64,000 nt of DNA, taken from NCBI RefSeq assembly GCF_008831035.1, contig NZ_WAJR01000010.1:27233-91232 (forward strand), given 5' to 3'. This DNA is from Ellagibacter isourolithinifaciens (GTDB lineage: Bacteria > Actinomycetota > Coriobacteriia > Coriobacteriales > Eggerthellaceae). The notes beneath the pieces were generated by a model that was not told where the DNA came from, did not search any database, and saw only the letters and a program-made list of their open reading frames with translations. Made by a program: the position numbers and the translations under genes. This document shows, piece by piece, positions 1-8,758 of the stretch. Positions within the stretch are counted from its first letter, which is position 1, and each line of letters starts with the position of its first letter.

Positions 1-1
1 C

Positions 2-400
2 GAGAGCTCGGCGCCCCGCGTCGAGGTTTTCGACGACAAGGACGCGTGGACGGAGGCCGTGCGCGAGGCCGTGCGCGAGGCGGGCTCGAGCGACGAGGGG
101 CTCACCGCCGTCATCGTGCCGTGGAAGCACGAGGCAACGAAGCTTGTCGCGGCTTTGGGAAACGACGCCCCCCAGCTGGTTGATGCGACGGGAGCGTTGC
201 CTCGGTCGGGGTGCGTGCTGCTCACGCTGCCGCTTGCGAAGGGACTTGAGTTCGACCACGTCATCATTCCGAACGCAAGCGCAGGACTCTTCCCCGCCGA
301 TGATCGCATCGCGAAAAACCGCCTCTACACGAGCATTTCGCGCGCCACGCGCGAGCTCGACGTGTTCGCCCTTGGCGAGCTGACACCGCTTTTGCAATAG
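2..400 (+). CDS. Superfamily I DNA helicase (UvrD/HelD-like), C-terminal part
   Basis: The frame is open from the first bases of the window, so only the C-terminal 130 or so residues are present. They contain the end of the second RecA-like domain: a LTLPLAKGLEFDHVIIPNA stretch typical of helicase motif V and an RLYTSISRATRELDVFALG stretch typical of motif VI, whose arginine contacts ATP. These proteins unwind DNA 3' to 5' or, in the HelD branch, remodel RNA polymerase. The HelD branch is my preference because the short end after motif VI fits it, but the N-terminal domains needed to decide lie outside the window. The stop codon at 398-400 abuts the next gene. Confidence 0.8.
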   Translation, partial: ESSAPRVEVFDDKDAWTEAVREAVREAGSSDEGLTAVIVPWKHEATKLVAALGNDAPQLVDATGALPRSGCVLLTLPLAKGLEFDHVIIPNASAGLFPADDRIAKNRLYTSISRATRELDVFALGELTPLLQ

Positions 401-415
401 ATGCAGGGAGCCGCG

Positions 416-919
416 ATGACGACCCCGAACTTCATCCTTTCGCTGCGCGAGAAGATCGGCCACGACCCGCTTTGGCTTACGGGAATTACAGCCTATGTCG
501 AAGATGCAGACGGGCGCATCCTACTCGGGCGACGCAGCGACACAGGCGAATGGGCGCTTATGTACGGCATTGTGGAGCCTGGGGAGGAGCCTGGCCGCAC
601 ATGCGTGCGCGAGGTACTCGAGGAGACGGGCGTGCACGTTGCACCGCAGGCAATCGCGAGCGTAAAATCATCAAACTACCTGGTGAAGTACGCGAACGGC
701 GACCAGTGCCGATACATGGACATCCTTTTCATCTGCACGCCCACCGACGACGATGCTGCACCTTTCGTGGGGGATGACGAGAGCACCGAGGTCGGTTGGT
801 TTTCTCCCGACGAGCTTCCCCATCCCCTGGCCACCTCGACCGCCAGTCGACTCGCCATCGTAAGCGAGTACAAGGCCCAGGCAGCCAAAGGCAACACCGC
901 CGCACTCTTTTCGTTGTAG
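416..919 (+). CDS. Nudix hydrolase
   Basis: A 167-residue Nudix hydrolase. The full signature GX5EX7REUXEEXGU is present from Gly51 through the REVLEETGV segment at residues 65-73, with Glu57 and Glu66/69/70 as metal ligands. Members hydrolyse nucleoside diphosphates linked to another group, and the substrate cannot be read from the sequence. An upstream ATG at 401 is in frame, but the ATG at 416 has AGGGAG six bases before it, so I place the start at 416. It follows the helicase fragment by 15 bases and could share its transcript. Confidence 0.88.
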   Translation: MTTPNFILSLREKIGHDPLWLTGITAYVEDADGRILLGRRSDTGEWALMYGIVEPGEEPGRTCVREVLEETGVHVAPQAIASVKSSNYLVKYANGDQCRYMDILFICTPTDDDAAPFVGDDESTEVGWFSPDELPHPLATSTASRLAIVSEYKAQAAKGNTAALFSL

Positions 920-993
920 CAGAAAGCTCGCGCGGGCTTTCCCTCGTCCCGCCTGGCTCTTGTGCGGGCATCCTTGCTTTCTGAAGTGCAGGG

Positions 994-1509
994 CTATTCC
1001 TTTACGAGAACCTTTTCAATCTTGGCCATGTACATGGTGTGGTAGTCGTGGTTGGGATACCAGCGCGCATCGCAGGAGGTGTCGATGAAGTCCTCCGGCG
1101 GAAGCTCGCGCGCGTACAGCTTGCGGCATACGAACACAAGCTCGGCCTCCTCGAAGGCAATCGACCCGCCGACCTCAACAGGGGTAAGCCCCGCCTGGGA
1201 AATCTTGTCGGGAACGTCGCGCCCGGAAACCTTGCCCAAAAGACTCAGTGCCTCATGTTGATTTCCCTCGCCGAAAAATGCGCAGGTGAAACGCTCCTGC
1301 GCATCGACGAACTCCTTTGTGTAGCGTTGCGGGCGGATGTAAACGCTCACCACGTTCTTGCCCCACATAACGCCCATGGCGCCCCAGCTCGCGGTCATGG
1401 TGTTGCAATGCTCGGCATCGGCGCCGGCGGTGATGAGCATCCACTCCTTCCCGATTTTCGTAAACGGATTGAGCATCAGTTCCTCAGGTGCGATTTCTTT
1501 GAAAGCCAT
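994..1509 (-). CDS. Flavin reductase family protein
   Basis: A 171-residue FMN-binding split-barrel protein of the flavin reductase type. The N-terminal ITAGADAEHCNTMTASWGAM segment matches the flavin-binding strand region of the family, and the YIRPQRYTKEFV stretch is the usual second conserved block. Such proteins reduce free flavin with NAD(P)H or act as small electron carriers in anaerobes. The start at 1509 is chosen because AGGAG lies seven bases upstream; an upstream in-frame ATG lacks one. It is divergent from the DUF3793 gene across about 180 bases, which should hold promoters for both. Confidence 0.82.
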   Translation of the reverse strand: MAFKEIAPEELMLNPFTKIGKEWMLITAGADAEHCNTMTASWGAMGVMWGKNVVSVYIRPQRYTKEFVDAQERFTCAFFGEGNQHEALSLLGKVSGRDVPDKISQAGLTPVEVGGSIAFEEAELVFVCRKLYARELPPEDFIDTSCDARWYPNHDYHTMYMAKIEKVLVKE

Positions 1510-1687
1510 AGCAATCTCCTTACGTGTGAATTCGTCCATGATAACGCGAATCGGGAGATCGTGTTTTTGCAATATTGTAACCACTGGCAAACTTTTTCAT
1601 CCAAACGCTTGACTCAGGTCTGCCGCTGAATTATAAGTTTCCCAGAGTTAACTATCACTGAGAAAACCCTACAAAAGGAGAGCTCTC

Positions 1688-2380
1688 ATGGACAAACGCG
1701 AATACGTGAAATTGTTCGAGCGAAAACTGGTACATCACTGCACGCCGACGCTCGCCGGCATCAAGTCAGGAAGCCTGTTCGTCTGCCGCGACGAGTCGGT
1801 TCCTGGGCTTGGCAAGAGCAAGTCGGGGATAGTCTCTGCGAGGACCCATGAGCACAACCTAGCTTACGCGCTGCGCACAACACGCGACAAGCTCTATGAT
1901 TACGGGGTGCGCATCGAGCTTTTGGCACGAAGGAAATCCGGGGTGCTTCTCTATGTCTACCGCCCCGACCTGCTTCGACGCGACCTTTCGCAGCCTGAGG
2001 TTGCAAGCTTCCTCGCGCAGGAGGGATACGACACCGGCTCCCTCGCGGCCTGCATCGAGCTTCTGCACAAGCGCATCTGCGGGACCGACCTGCAAAGCAC
2101 GCTTTCAGGGTCATGCGCGTTCCCTCACGAGATCGGCCTCTTTCTGGGATACCCGTTTGAGGACGTTATGGGGTTCATCGAGAACAAGGGCGAGAACTAC
2201 CTGTGCAGCGGATGCTGGAAGGTGTACTCATGCGAGCAGGATGCAAAGGAGTGCTTCTGCAAATACAAGGAATGCACGCGCGCCTACGAAGAGCTCTTCG
2301 ACGAGGGAGTGTCACTTGAATGCCTTGCCATCCTCGACGACGCATTCCCTGCTGACGAGGCATATTCCCAGGCCAGCTAA
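1688..2380 (+). CDS. DUF3793 family protein
   Basis: A 230-residue cytosolic protein of the DUF3793 family. The hallmark is the block near residues 143-200 that reads FPHEIGLFLGYPFEDVMGFI and continues into a cysteine-rich stretch (CSGCWKVY, then CFCKYKEC). The family is common in Clostridia and Coriobacteriia and is often next to a flavodoxin, as here. The chemistry is unknown; the cysteines suggest metal or Fe-S binding, which is inference. AAAAGGAG lies before the ATG. The flavodoxin follows after a long hairpin. Confidence 0.85.
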   Translation: MDKREYVKLFERKLVHHCTPTLAGIKSGSLFVCRDESVPGLGKSKSGIVSARTHEHNLAYALRTTRDKLYDYGVRIELLARRKSGVLLYVYRPDLLRRDLSQPEVASFLAQEGYDTGSLAACIELLHKRICGTDLQSTLSGSCAFPHEIGLFLGYPFEDVMGFIENKGENYLCSGCWKVYSCEQDAKECFCKYKECTRAYEELFDEGVSLECLAILDDAFPADEAYSQAS

Positions 2381-2384
2381 GAGC

Positions 2385-2437
2385 GCGCCGGGCGATGTGC
2401 ACGCGGGAGGGGAGCCTGCGTGCACATCGCCCGGCGC
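2385..2437. repeat. Perfect 20-bp inverted repeat between two genes
   Basis: The arms at 2385-2404 and 2418-2437 are exact reverse complements (gcgccgggcgatgtgcacgc) around a 13-base loop. There is no T-run on either side, so it is not a typical intrinsic terminator. In the transcript it would form a very stable hairpin between the DUF3793 and flavodoxin genes and could set their relative levels by blocking 3' exonuclease decay. Confidence 0.85.
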
Positions 2438-2490
2438 TGAATAAAAGCGCTCGGAACCGAATAGCAACCGATATGCAAGGAGAACCTATC

Positions 2491-2913
2491 ATGAATAAAG
2501 TCGCCATCGTTTATTGGAGCGGCACGGGTAACACCGAGGCCATGGCAGATCTGATTGCGCAAGGCGTGCGTACCGCCGGCGGCGAAGCCGATCTCGTCCA
2601 AGCCGCGGATTTCGATTCGAGCAAGCTCGACGGCTATGATGCCTTCGCGTTCGGCTGCCCCGCAATGGGCGACGAGGAGCTCGAGGAGATGGAGTTCTTG
2701 CCCATGTACGATGAGGTGGAGCCGCATCTTCCCGGACGCAAGGTGGCGCTGTTCGGGTCCTACGATTGGAACGACGGCGAATGGATGGAGCTCTGGGAGA
2801 AGCGCGCGGAGGAGGCGGGCGTCGATGTGGTCGACTCCGTCATCGCGAAGGACTATCCCGACGACGACGCCTCTGCGGACTGCATGCGCCTTGGCACGCT
2901 GATCGCAAAATAA
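2491..2913 (+). CDS. Flavodoxin
   Basis: A 140-residue flavodoxin. The FMN phosphate-binding loop SGTGNT is at residues 10-15. The CPAMGDEELEEMEF and FGSYDWNDGEWM blocks are the two loops that pack on the isoalloxazine ring. It is a small low-potential electron carrier in the cytoplasm. AAGGAG eight bases before the ATG at 2491 sets the start. The DUF3793 gene 110 bases upstream is a usual partner and the two are probably cotranscribed through the intervening hairpin. Confidence 0.93.
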   Translation: MNKVAIVYWSGTGNTEAMADLIAQGVRTAGGEADLVQAADFDSSKLDGYDAFAFGCPAMGDEELEEMEFLPMYDEVEPHLPGRKVALFGSYDWNDGEWMELWEKRAEEAGVDVVDSVIAKDYPDDDASADCMRLGTLIAK

Positions 2914-2923
2914 GGGCGGCGCT

Positions 2924-3012
2924 GGCTTGGCGACGGCGCCAACGAGAAGACAAGGGCTGCGCCGCGCGCGGATGCGGGCCCGATCGGGAAAGAAAGGGCT
3001 TGGCGACGGCGC
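2924..3012. repeat. 16-bp direct repeat downstream of the flavodoxin gene
   Basis: The string ggcttggcgacggcgc occurs at 2924-2939 and again at 2997-3012. It lies in the 110-base gap between two convergent genes. No terminator with a T-run is obvious there. It may be a small local duplication. Confidence 0.6.
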
Positions 3013-3025
3013 GACGCGCCCGTAT

Positions 3026-3589
3026 TTATTCCCCTACAAGTTCCCGCAGCTCAAAGGCACCATTTTCATAGACAGCGTAACTGTTCGAGCCGTCTTTTGG
3101 AAGAGAGACGCTACCGGGGTTCACGAAGAGCGCGCCATCGCGAGAGGCAATCTCCTTCACGTGGGTATGCCCGTACAAAAGGGCTGCGCCGCGCGCGATC
3201 GGCGGCACATTCTGCGGCCCGAACAGGTGGCCATGCGTGCAGAACAGCAGGCGCGGCCCGGCCTTTGAGGCGGGCTGCCCATCTGCGCCCTCCGCAGGTT
3301 CCGCGTCCATCACGATCGCATAATCGGCCATGCAGGGAAAATCGAGCACCATCTGGTCGACCTCGCTGTCGCAATTGCCGCGCACGGCAACGACGCGGTC
3401 GGCCAGCGTGTTCAGCATCGCGAGCACCTCCTTCGGCGCGTAATCGCGCGGAAGGTCGTTTCGCGGACCGTGATAGAGAAGGTCCCCCAGAAGAACGACG
3501 GTGTCGGGCGACTCGGCCTCGATTTGCGCCATGAGCGCACGGCACCAGTACGCCGAGCCGTGGATATCGGATGCAATCAATAGCTTCAT
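3026..3589 (-). CDS. YfcE-type metallophosphoesterase
   Basis: A 187-residue calcineurin-like phosphoesterase. Its metal and active-site motifs appear in order: SDIHG (Asp8, His10), LGDLLYHGPRND, VRGNCDSEVD, THGHLFG and LYGHTH. Length and motif spacing match the YfcE/MJ0936 phosphodiesterases, which cleave small phosphodiesters using two metal ions; the natural substrate is uncertain. The start at 3589 has AGGAG upstream. The gene stands alone, convergent with the flavodoxin. Confidence 0.9.
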   Translation of the reverse strand: MKLLIASDIHGSAYWCRALMAQIEAESPDTVVLLGDLLYHGPRNDLPRDYAPKEVLAMLNTLADRVVAVRGNCDSEVDQMVLDFPCMADYAIVMDAEPAEGADGQPASKAGPRLLFCTHGHLFGPQNVPPIARGAALLYGHTHVKEIASRDGALFVNPGSVSLPKDGSNSYAVYENGAFELRELVGE

Positions 3590-3704
3590 CGAGCGCTCCT
3601 TTCTTGTCTTTGCGAAAGCATACCCTATCCGAGATGCAGGTCGTAGCGAGGTTGACGCCAGCAAGCCCTATCCCACGACGGCAGGCGCTTGGTTTGCTGG
3701 GCGG

Positions 3705-4940
3705 CTATAGGCCAAAAAGCAGGGCAAGCCCGAGCAAAGCCACCAGAAACACTACGTTGACCAGCGTAAATACTTTGAGATAGCGCATTTTCGCCCCCAC
3801 GCGGCCGATAGAGATCGCCTTGAAGGTGATAAGGCTCGCCATCGAGGCGATGAGCGTCCCAAGCCCGCCAAGGTTCGTGCCCACGATGAGGGCGTCCCAT
3901 TGACTCGTGAACCCGGAGAGCAGCACGGCCGCGGGGACATTGCTGACCACCTGGCTCGCGCCCACTGCGGCGATGACCGCATTTCGCCCCACGAGCTCCG
4001 CCACCGCATCGTGGACAAGCGGAATGCGCACCATGTTCCCCACAAAGACGAACAGCGCCACGAACGTGAGCAGGAGCGAGAAATCGACGCGTCGAAGCTG
4101 CTCAGCATCAGTAAGCGCGACGGCCGCGATGACGACGGCAAGCACTATGCGCACATCGACGATTCCCGCAACTGCGAGCAGGCAGATGCAGAACAGCGCC
4201 AGGTAAATTGCAAGACGCCCGCAGCTGCATCTCCGCAGGGGCGCAGGGGCGGCATCCTCGCGAGCCCCATTCGCGAACTCATGCGCGGCGCCATCGGACC
4301 AGCACGACCGCGAGACGATTTCTTCCCCACGAGCAGCACCCCGAACGCAGCCCTTGTTCTTGCCAGCCTCTTCCCCGCAACAAGGCTTCGACCTGAACAG
4401 CACGAAAATGCACCCCGTTATAAGCGCTGCGGAAAGTCCCGTGTAGGGAGCCATGAGCGACAGGAAGCGGGAAACCGACATCCCCGAAGCAGTGAACAGG
4501 TACAGGTTTTGGGGATTCCCGACAGGTGTAAGCATGCTGCCGAGGTTCGCGGCCACCGTCATGAGTGCAGCCACGAGGAGCGCGCGACCCTCCATGCCCG
4601 CCGCGCGAAGCGTCACGAGGGCGAGGGGGACAAACGTGATGAGCGCCACGTCGTTTGTCACCGCCATGCTTGCAAAGAAGACGATTCCCACAAGCGCGAA
4701 CGCGATTGCGCGCTGGGACTTCGCACGCGAGACGAGCCACTTCCCCATCGAATCGAGGACGCCGAGAGAGCGAAGCCCGGCAACGGCAGCCATTAGGCAA
4801 AAGAGCAGCGCGAGCGTGTGCCAGTCGATATAGGCAGAGTACGCCGCGTCGGGCGGAACGGCAATGCACGACGCGGCGGCGAGCACGATAGCGGCAACGA
4901 GGACGACCTCGCGCCGCACGAAATCGCGAAGGCGTTGCAC
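3705..4940 (-). CDS. SLC13/ArsB-type ion permease
   Basis: A 411-residue membrane protein with about ten or eleven hydrophobic segments. It belongs to the ion transporter superfamily, shown by the conserved AVTNDVALITFVPLAL and GNPQNLYLF motifs in the first half and SNVPAAVLLSGFT in the second. These carry anions or drive ion exchange; the substrate is not evident. A hydrophilic loop rich in Cys, Arg and Glu interrupts the middle. The start is GTG at 4940, immediately after the TAA of the nitroreductase gene, so translation is probably coupled. Confidence 0.83.
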   Translation of the reverse strand: MQRLRDFVRREVVLVAAIVLAAASCIAVPPDAAYSAYIDWHTLALLFCLMAAVAGLRSLGVLDSMGKWLVSRAKSQRAIAFALVGIVFFASMAVTNDVALITFVPLALVTLRAAGMEGRALLVAALMTVAANLGSMLTPVGNPQNLYLFTASGMSVSRFLSLMAPYTGLSAALITGCIFVLFRSKPCCGEEAGKNKGCVRGAARGEEIVSRSCWSDGAAHEFANGAREDAAPAPLRRCSCGRLAIYLALFCICLLAVAGIVDVRIVLAVVIAAVALTDAEQLRRVDFSLLLTFVALFVFVGNMVRIPLVHDAVAELVGRNAVIAAVGASQVVSNVPAAVLLSGFTSQWDALIVGTNLGGLGTLIASMASLITFKAISIGRVGAKMRYLKVFTLVNVVFLVALLGLALLFGL

Positions 4941-5465
4941 TTAGAAGCTTTCCCAGCTCACAAGCGACATATCGACGTCGGCGGCCGTATGGGGAGCCGG
5001 ATGCTCGCAGATGTTCCCCACGACGAGCATCGCTTCAAGGGAGAGCCCTTCCGGTGCGTCGAGCACGCGGCGCACATAGTCGCTCGAAGGCGTACCGTCG
5101 GCGGCAGTGCGCATGCGGACCTGGACCCAGCAGCTGCCAAGGCCCAGCGCATCGGCCGCCAAGTGCATGTTGGTCATAGCAACCGAGCAGTCCTCGACCC
5201 ACGTGTCGGCGATGGACGGATCCCCGAACACGGCAATAACCAGGCTCGCTGTGTCGAAGAGCTTCTGTTTGGGATCGCGAGCTTGGGCAAGGCGGGAAAT
5301 TGTCTTCGCATCCTCGACGACGACGAAGCGCCAGGGCTTCTTCCCTTTCCCCGCAGGGCCGGACATTCCCGCGACGAGAAGCGCCTCGACCGTCTCGCGC
5401 GGGACACTGCCTCCCGTAAAGCTGCGGATGCTGCGACGATGAAGCAGCGTATCGAGAATTTCCAT
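4941..5465 (-). CDS. Nitroreductase family protein
   Basis: A 174-residue FMN-dependent nitroreductase fold protein. HRRSIRSF near the N-terminus is the FMN phosphate-binding motif, and ADALGLGSCWVQVR near residue 115 is the second conserved block. Members reduce nitro groups, quinones or flavins with NAD(P)H. The start at 5465 has AGGA upstream. The permease follows with no gap, so the two form an operon. Confidence 0.88.
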   Translation of the reverse strand: MEILDTLLHRRSIRSFTGGSVPRETVEALLVAGMSGPAGKGKKPWRFVVVEDAKTISRLAQARDPKQKLFDTASLVIAVFGDPSIADTWVEDCSVAMTNMHLAADALGLGSCWVQVRMRTAADGTPSSDYVRRVLDAPEGLSLEAMLVVGNICEHPAPHTAADVDMSLVSWESF

Positions 5466-5544
5466 GAGGTTCCTTTCTTTCCTTGCGGCTCGCTCAGGGC
5501 ACGAGCTTTTCCCTAGCGAGCAGCGACACCCTCCGAGGAGACGA

Positions 5545-6579
5545 CTACAAAGCCGCAATGGCCTCCTCGAGCGCAACGATTTCCTCTTCGCGCGTGGCCC
5601 AACTCGTGCAGACGCGAATGGCAACGTGCTCCTCATCCGTGCGCTCCTCGAATTCCAACTCGAACTGCTCAGAGATTTGCGCGTACTGAGCATCGGTGAA
5701 GTTGATGAAGACCTGGTTGGTCGTCGTCTGCGCGAACAGGGGAATTCCCGCCTTCGCGCAAGCGTCCTTCACGCGCGCGGCGTACTCGTTCGCGCGGCGG
5801 GCAACCTTGAAGTAGAGGTCGTCGGTGAAGAGCGCCTCGAACTGCGCGCCGAGCAGCCACCCCTTCGCAAGCATGGCGCCGTTCTGCTTCATGTTCGCGC
5901 GGAAATGCGGCTTGAGCTCGTCGTTCACGATGACGACGGCCTCGCCGAACAGCGCGCCGCATTTCGTGCCGCCGCAGTAGAACACGTCGGCGAGCCCGGC
6001 GATGTCCTCGAGGGAAACGTCGCCGCCGATTGCCTCAAGGCCGTAGGACAGGCGCGCGCCATCGATGAACAAGTAGAGCGAGAACTCGTCGCATACCGCA
6101 CGGATGGCGGCGAGCTCGGCAAGCGTGTAGACGGAACCCGTCTCCGTCGCCATGGAAAGATAGACCATCTTTGGCTGCGTGATATGTTCGGGAATGATGC
6201 TTCCCGCCCAGTTGGCGGCGATGGCGCGCACCTGGTCGGCGCTGATTTTGCCATCGTGAGCAGGTGCGGTTTCGCACTTGTGGCCCGCATGCTCGACCGC
6301 TCCGGTCTCGTGCACGTTGATGTGCCCCGAATCGGCGCAGATGACGCTTTGCCATGGGCGCAGGGCGGACTCGATGACGATGAAGTTCGCCTGCGTGCCG
6401 CCAACGAGGAAGTGCACATCGGCCGAGGGCACACCTGCACGCTCGCGAATCAGGCGGGCCGCGCGCTCGCACACCTCGTCGCAGCCATAGCCGCAAAACG
6501 CCTGGTCGTTAATAGTCTGGAGCGCCTCGAGAACCTCGGGGAGCGCGCCTTTGCAGTAATCGCAGTTGAGTCTGATCAT
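5545..6579 (-). CDS. Low-specificity L-threonine aldolase family enzyme
   Basis: A 344-residue PLP enzyme of the beta-eliminating lyase/threonine aldolase family, which splits L-threonine or allo-threonine to glycine and acetaldehyde. The Schiff-base lysine is Lys206 in the FYCGGTKCGALFG block; the FIDGARLSYG block supplies the aspartate that binds the pyridine nitrogen. The start at 6579 has AGGA five bases before it. It lies 79 bases upstream of the nitroreductase gene on the same strand. Confidence 0.9.
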   Translation of the reverse strand: MIRLNCDYCKGALPEVLEALQTINDQAFCGYGCDEVCERAARLIRERAGVPSADVHFLVGGTQANFIVIESALRPWQSVICADSGHINVHETGAVEHAGHKCETAPAHDGKISADQVRAIAANWAGSIIPEHITQPKMVYLSMATETGSVYTLAELAAIRAVCDEFSLYLFIDGARLSYGLEAIGGDVSLEDIAGLADVFYCGGTKCGALFGEAVVIVNDELKPHFRANMKQNGAMLAKGWLLGAQFEALFTDDLYFKVARRANEYAARVKDACAKAGIPLFAQTTTNQVFINFTDAQYAQISEQFELEFEERTDEEHVAIRVCTSWATREEEIVALEEAIAAL

Positions 6580-6666
6580 GAAATCCTGGCTTTCGGGAAA
6601 CAGCGGTTTACGAAACATATAGGCAACAGCATATCGCACCAACGAGGAAGGCGGGCCAAGACCGCG

Positions 6667-7203
6667 CTAAACGCGGCACCTTTCCCGCATGCGCACCACA
6701 ACCACCGCAATGGCGACTGCCACAAGCGCGCCTGCGGTATCAACACCGACATCGAACGGCTGCCCACTTCGACCCGCAACGAACAGCTGGTGGAACTCAT
6801 CGAAGCAGGCATACACGAAGGCGATAACCACCGCGCCCACCGCCGCAGGGGCGATCTTCCGCGTGATCCGAATCGCCTGGGAAGATCGAAGCACCTGACC
6901 CTGGCGAAGTGTCGCGAAGGCGAGCAGACCCAACACGGCGTACTCGCTGAAATGCCCCGCCTTTCGCACGGGGAAGCTGAGCGATTCCACGACAGCTGCC
7001 TGCTCGTCGGACGACATGCCGGAATAGCCCGGCCACACCGTCGAGAGTACGACAGACGTCACGCCATCGCTCATGCCCTGAGAGTGGTCGCCGTCGTTTG
7101 CCGACATGAAGAAGATGAACCCCATCCACACAAGGAGCGCCACGACGCACGCCGCAAGCCGCACGCATTCCTCGCGATGCTCATTTGACGCAGAAGATGA
7201 CAT
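6667..7203 (-). CDS. VanZ-like membrane protein
   Basis: A 178-residue protein with four predicted membrane helices. The FPVRKAGHFSEYAVLGLL block and the later CFDEFHQLFVAGRSGQPFDV block are the paired conserved segments of the VanZ-like family. The family's biochemical role is unsettled; VanZ itself raises teicoplanin resistance. The start at 7203 has only a short gap to an AGGA, so it is a little uncertain. Confidence 0.87.
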   Translation of the reverse strand: MSSSASNEHREECVRLAACVVALLVWMGFIFFMSANDGDHSQGMSDGVTSVVLSTVWPGYSGMSSDEQAAVVESLSFPVRKAGHFSEYAVLGLLAFATLRQGQVLRSSQAIRITRKIAPAAVGAVVIAFVYACFDEFHQLFVAGRSGQPFDVGVDTAGALVAVAIAVVVVRMRERCRV

Positions 7204-7233
7204 GATTCCTATCTTTTCTCTTTCGATGGCATG

Positions 7234-7261
7234 AAAACGGGGCCGGCATTTGCCAGCCCCG
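7234..7261 (-). terminator. Intrinsic terminator after the ArsB/NhaD-type gene
   Basis: The arms at 7238-7247 and 7252-7261 form a ten-pair stem with one mismatch. On the minus strand it is followed by TTTT. It separates the ion transporter gene from the vanZ-like gene. Confidence 0.75.
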
Positions 7262-7299
7262 ATTCGATCGCTTGGTTCGCCCGCCTTACACGTCACACC

Positions 7300-8574
7300 C
7301 TACATCGGCGGGAAGCGCACGACAAGGTACACAGCCGACACGGCGATGGTGACAAGCATGATCGGGAAGCCGTATTTCAAGAAGCCCATGAACGTGATCT
7401 CGGTGCCGTGCTTCTTGGCGATGTCGGACATGACGACGTTCGCCGACGCGCCGATAAGCGTGCCGTTGCCGCCGAGGCAAGCGCCGAGCGACACCGCCCA
7501 CCACAGGGGCATAACGTCCATGCCGGTTGCCTCCATGGAAAGCAGGATCGGGATCATCGTGGCCACGAACGGGATGTTGTCGAGGAAGCTCGAGATGATG
7601 GCCGAGGCGATGAGCAACACAAGCATGGCGATAAAGGTCGACCCTCCCGTGACGTCGATCAAGGCCTGTGCGAGCATGCCGATGACGCCAACCTCGGACA
7701 AGGCGCCGACCACGATGAAGAGGCCCGCGAAGAAGACGAGCGTCGTCCATTCCACATGCGCGAGGGCCTCCTCGATGCGCTCGCCCGAGATGAGCATGAG
7801 GATGCCCGCGGCCGTAAGCGCAACGACGCAGGACTCGACGCCGAGCGATCCGTGCAGCATGAAGCCCGCCGTCACGAGGATGATCATGATGACGCTCTGG
7901 CGAAGAAGCGTGGGGTTCTTGATTTCCTCGCGCTCGTCGCGCTCCATGAGGGCGCGCTTGTGCTCCTCGTCGACTTTGAACTTGCGGCCGAACAGCAGAT
8001 AGAACAGCCCGATCATCACGATGAGGCAGATGATCGCCGCGGGCGCGTCGACCATGACGAAGTCCGCAAACGAGAGGCCCGCGGCCGAGCCGATCATGAT
8101 GTTGGGCGGGTCGCCGATGAGGGTCGCGGTGCCACCGATGTTGGAGGCCATGATCTCGGCGAGGAAGAACGGCAGGGGGTCAAGGTCGAGCAGACGGCAG
8201 ACCGTGACCGTCATGGGACCGATGAGCAGGACCGTCGTCACGTTGTCGAGCAGGGCCGAGAGCACCGCGGTCAGGCAGACGAAGAGCACCATCACTAGCC
8301 AGGGGTTGCCCTTCGCAAGGCGCGCGCACTTGATAGCGAGGTACTCGAAAAGCCCCGATAGCTTCACCACGGCGACGAAGAGCATCATGCCCAAAAGCAC
8401 GCCGAGCGTGTTGAAGTCGACGTGTTCCATAGCCGCGTCGAAGCTGACCACGTGGAGGATGAGCAGGACCATCGCGCCGACGACGGCAGCGAGCGCGCGA
8501 TGAATCTTCTCGGTTACGATTGCCACCATGACGACGATGAACACGACGATGGCGATTATCTGGGTTGTGCCCAT
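7300..8574 (-). CDS. ArsB/NhaD family transporter
   Basis: A 424-residue inner-membrane transporter with about eleven helices. The pseudo-twofold family motifs are clear: LLDNVTTVLLIGPMT and GGTATLIGDPPNIMIG in the first half, SSFLDNIPFVATMIPI and GGNGTLIGASANVV in the second. The family includes Na+/H+ antiporters, arsenite pumps and the P-protein group; I cannot choose a substrate. The start at 8574 has AAGGA upstream. It is monocistronic, with a terminator at 7234-7261. Confidence 0.88.
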   Translation of the reverse strand: MGTTQIIAIVVFIVVMVAIVTEKIHRALAAVVGAMVLLILHVVSFDAAMEHVDFNTLGVLLGMMLFVAVVKLSGLFEYLAIKCARLAKGNPWLVMVLFVCLTAVLSALLDNVTTVLLIGPMTVTVCRLLDLDPLPFFLAEIMASNIGGTATLIGDPPNIMIGSAAGLSFADFVMVDAPAAIICLIVMIGLFYLLFGRKFKVDEEHKRALMERDEREEIKNPTLLRQSVIMIILVTAGFMLHGSLGVESCVVALTAAGILMLISGERIEEALAHVEWTTLVFFAGLFIVVGALSEVGVIGMLAQALIDVTGGSTFIAMLVLLIASAIISSFLDNIPFVATMIPILLSMEATGMDVMPLWWAVSLGACLGGNGTLIGASANVVMSDIAKKHGTEITFMGFLKYGFPIMLVTIAVSAVYLVVRFPPM

Positions 8575-8758
8575 GCGGTTCCTTTACTGTTCGATTTTTC
8601 GCATTCGAATCAGTATCCATGAAGAAGGGGGCCTTGTCATCAACATTTAAGTTGGAAAAGCCGCAAATCTCGGCGGATGCATTCAAAGATGCCGCGGATA
8701 TATCAAGGCCACAGTGACAATAGGCGGCTAATGCTGAAACACTCCGAGGAACGCAATA

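Noticed and set aside
5464..7188. A 574-codon open frame on the plus strand
   Set aside because: It is antisense to threonine aldolase and the VanZ-like gene, is rich in Arg, His and Glu, and has no family likeness. It comes from the codon bias of the genes opposite.
7231..8298. A 355-codon open frame on the plus strand with Asp/His/Glu-rich sequence
   Set aside because: It mirrors the ArsB/NhaD transporter on the other strand and has no ribosome binding site or homology.
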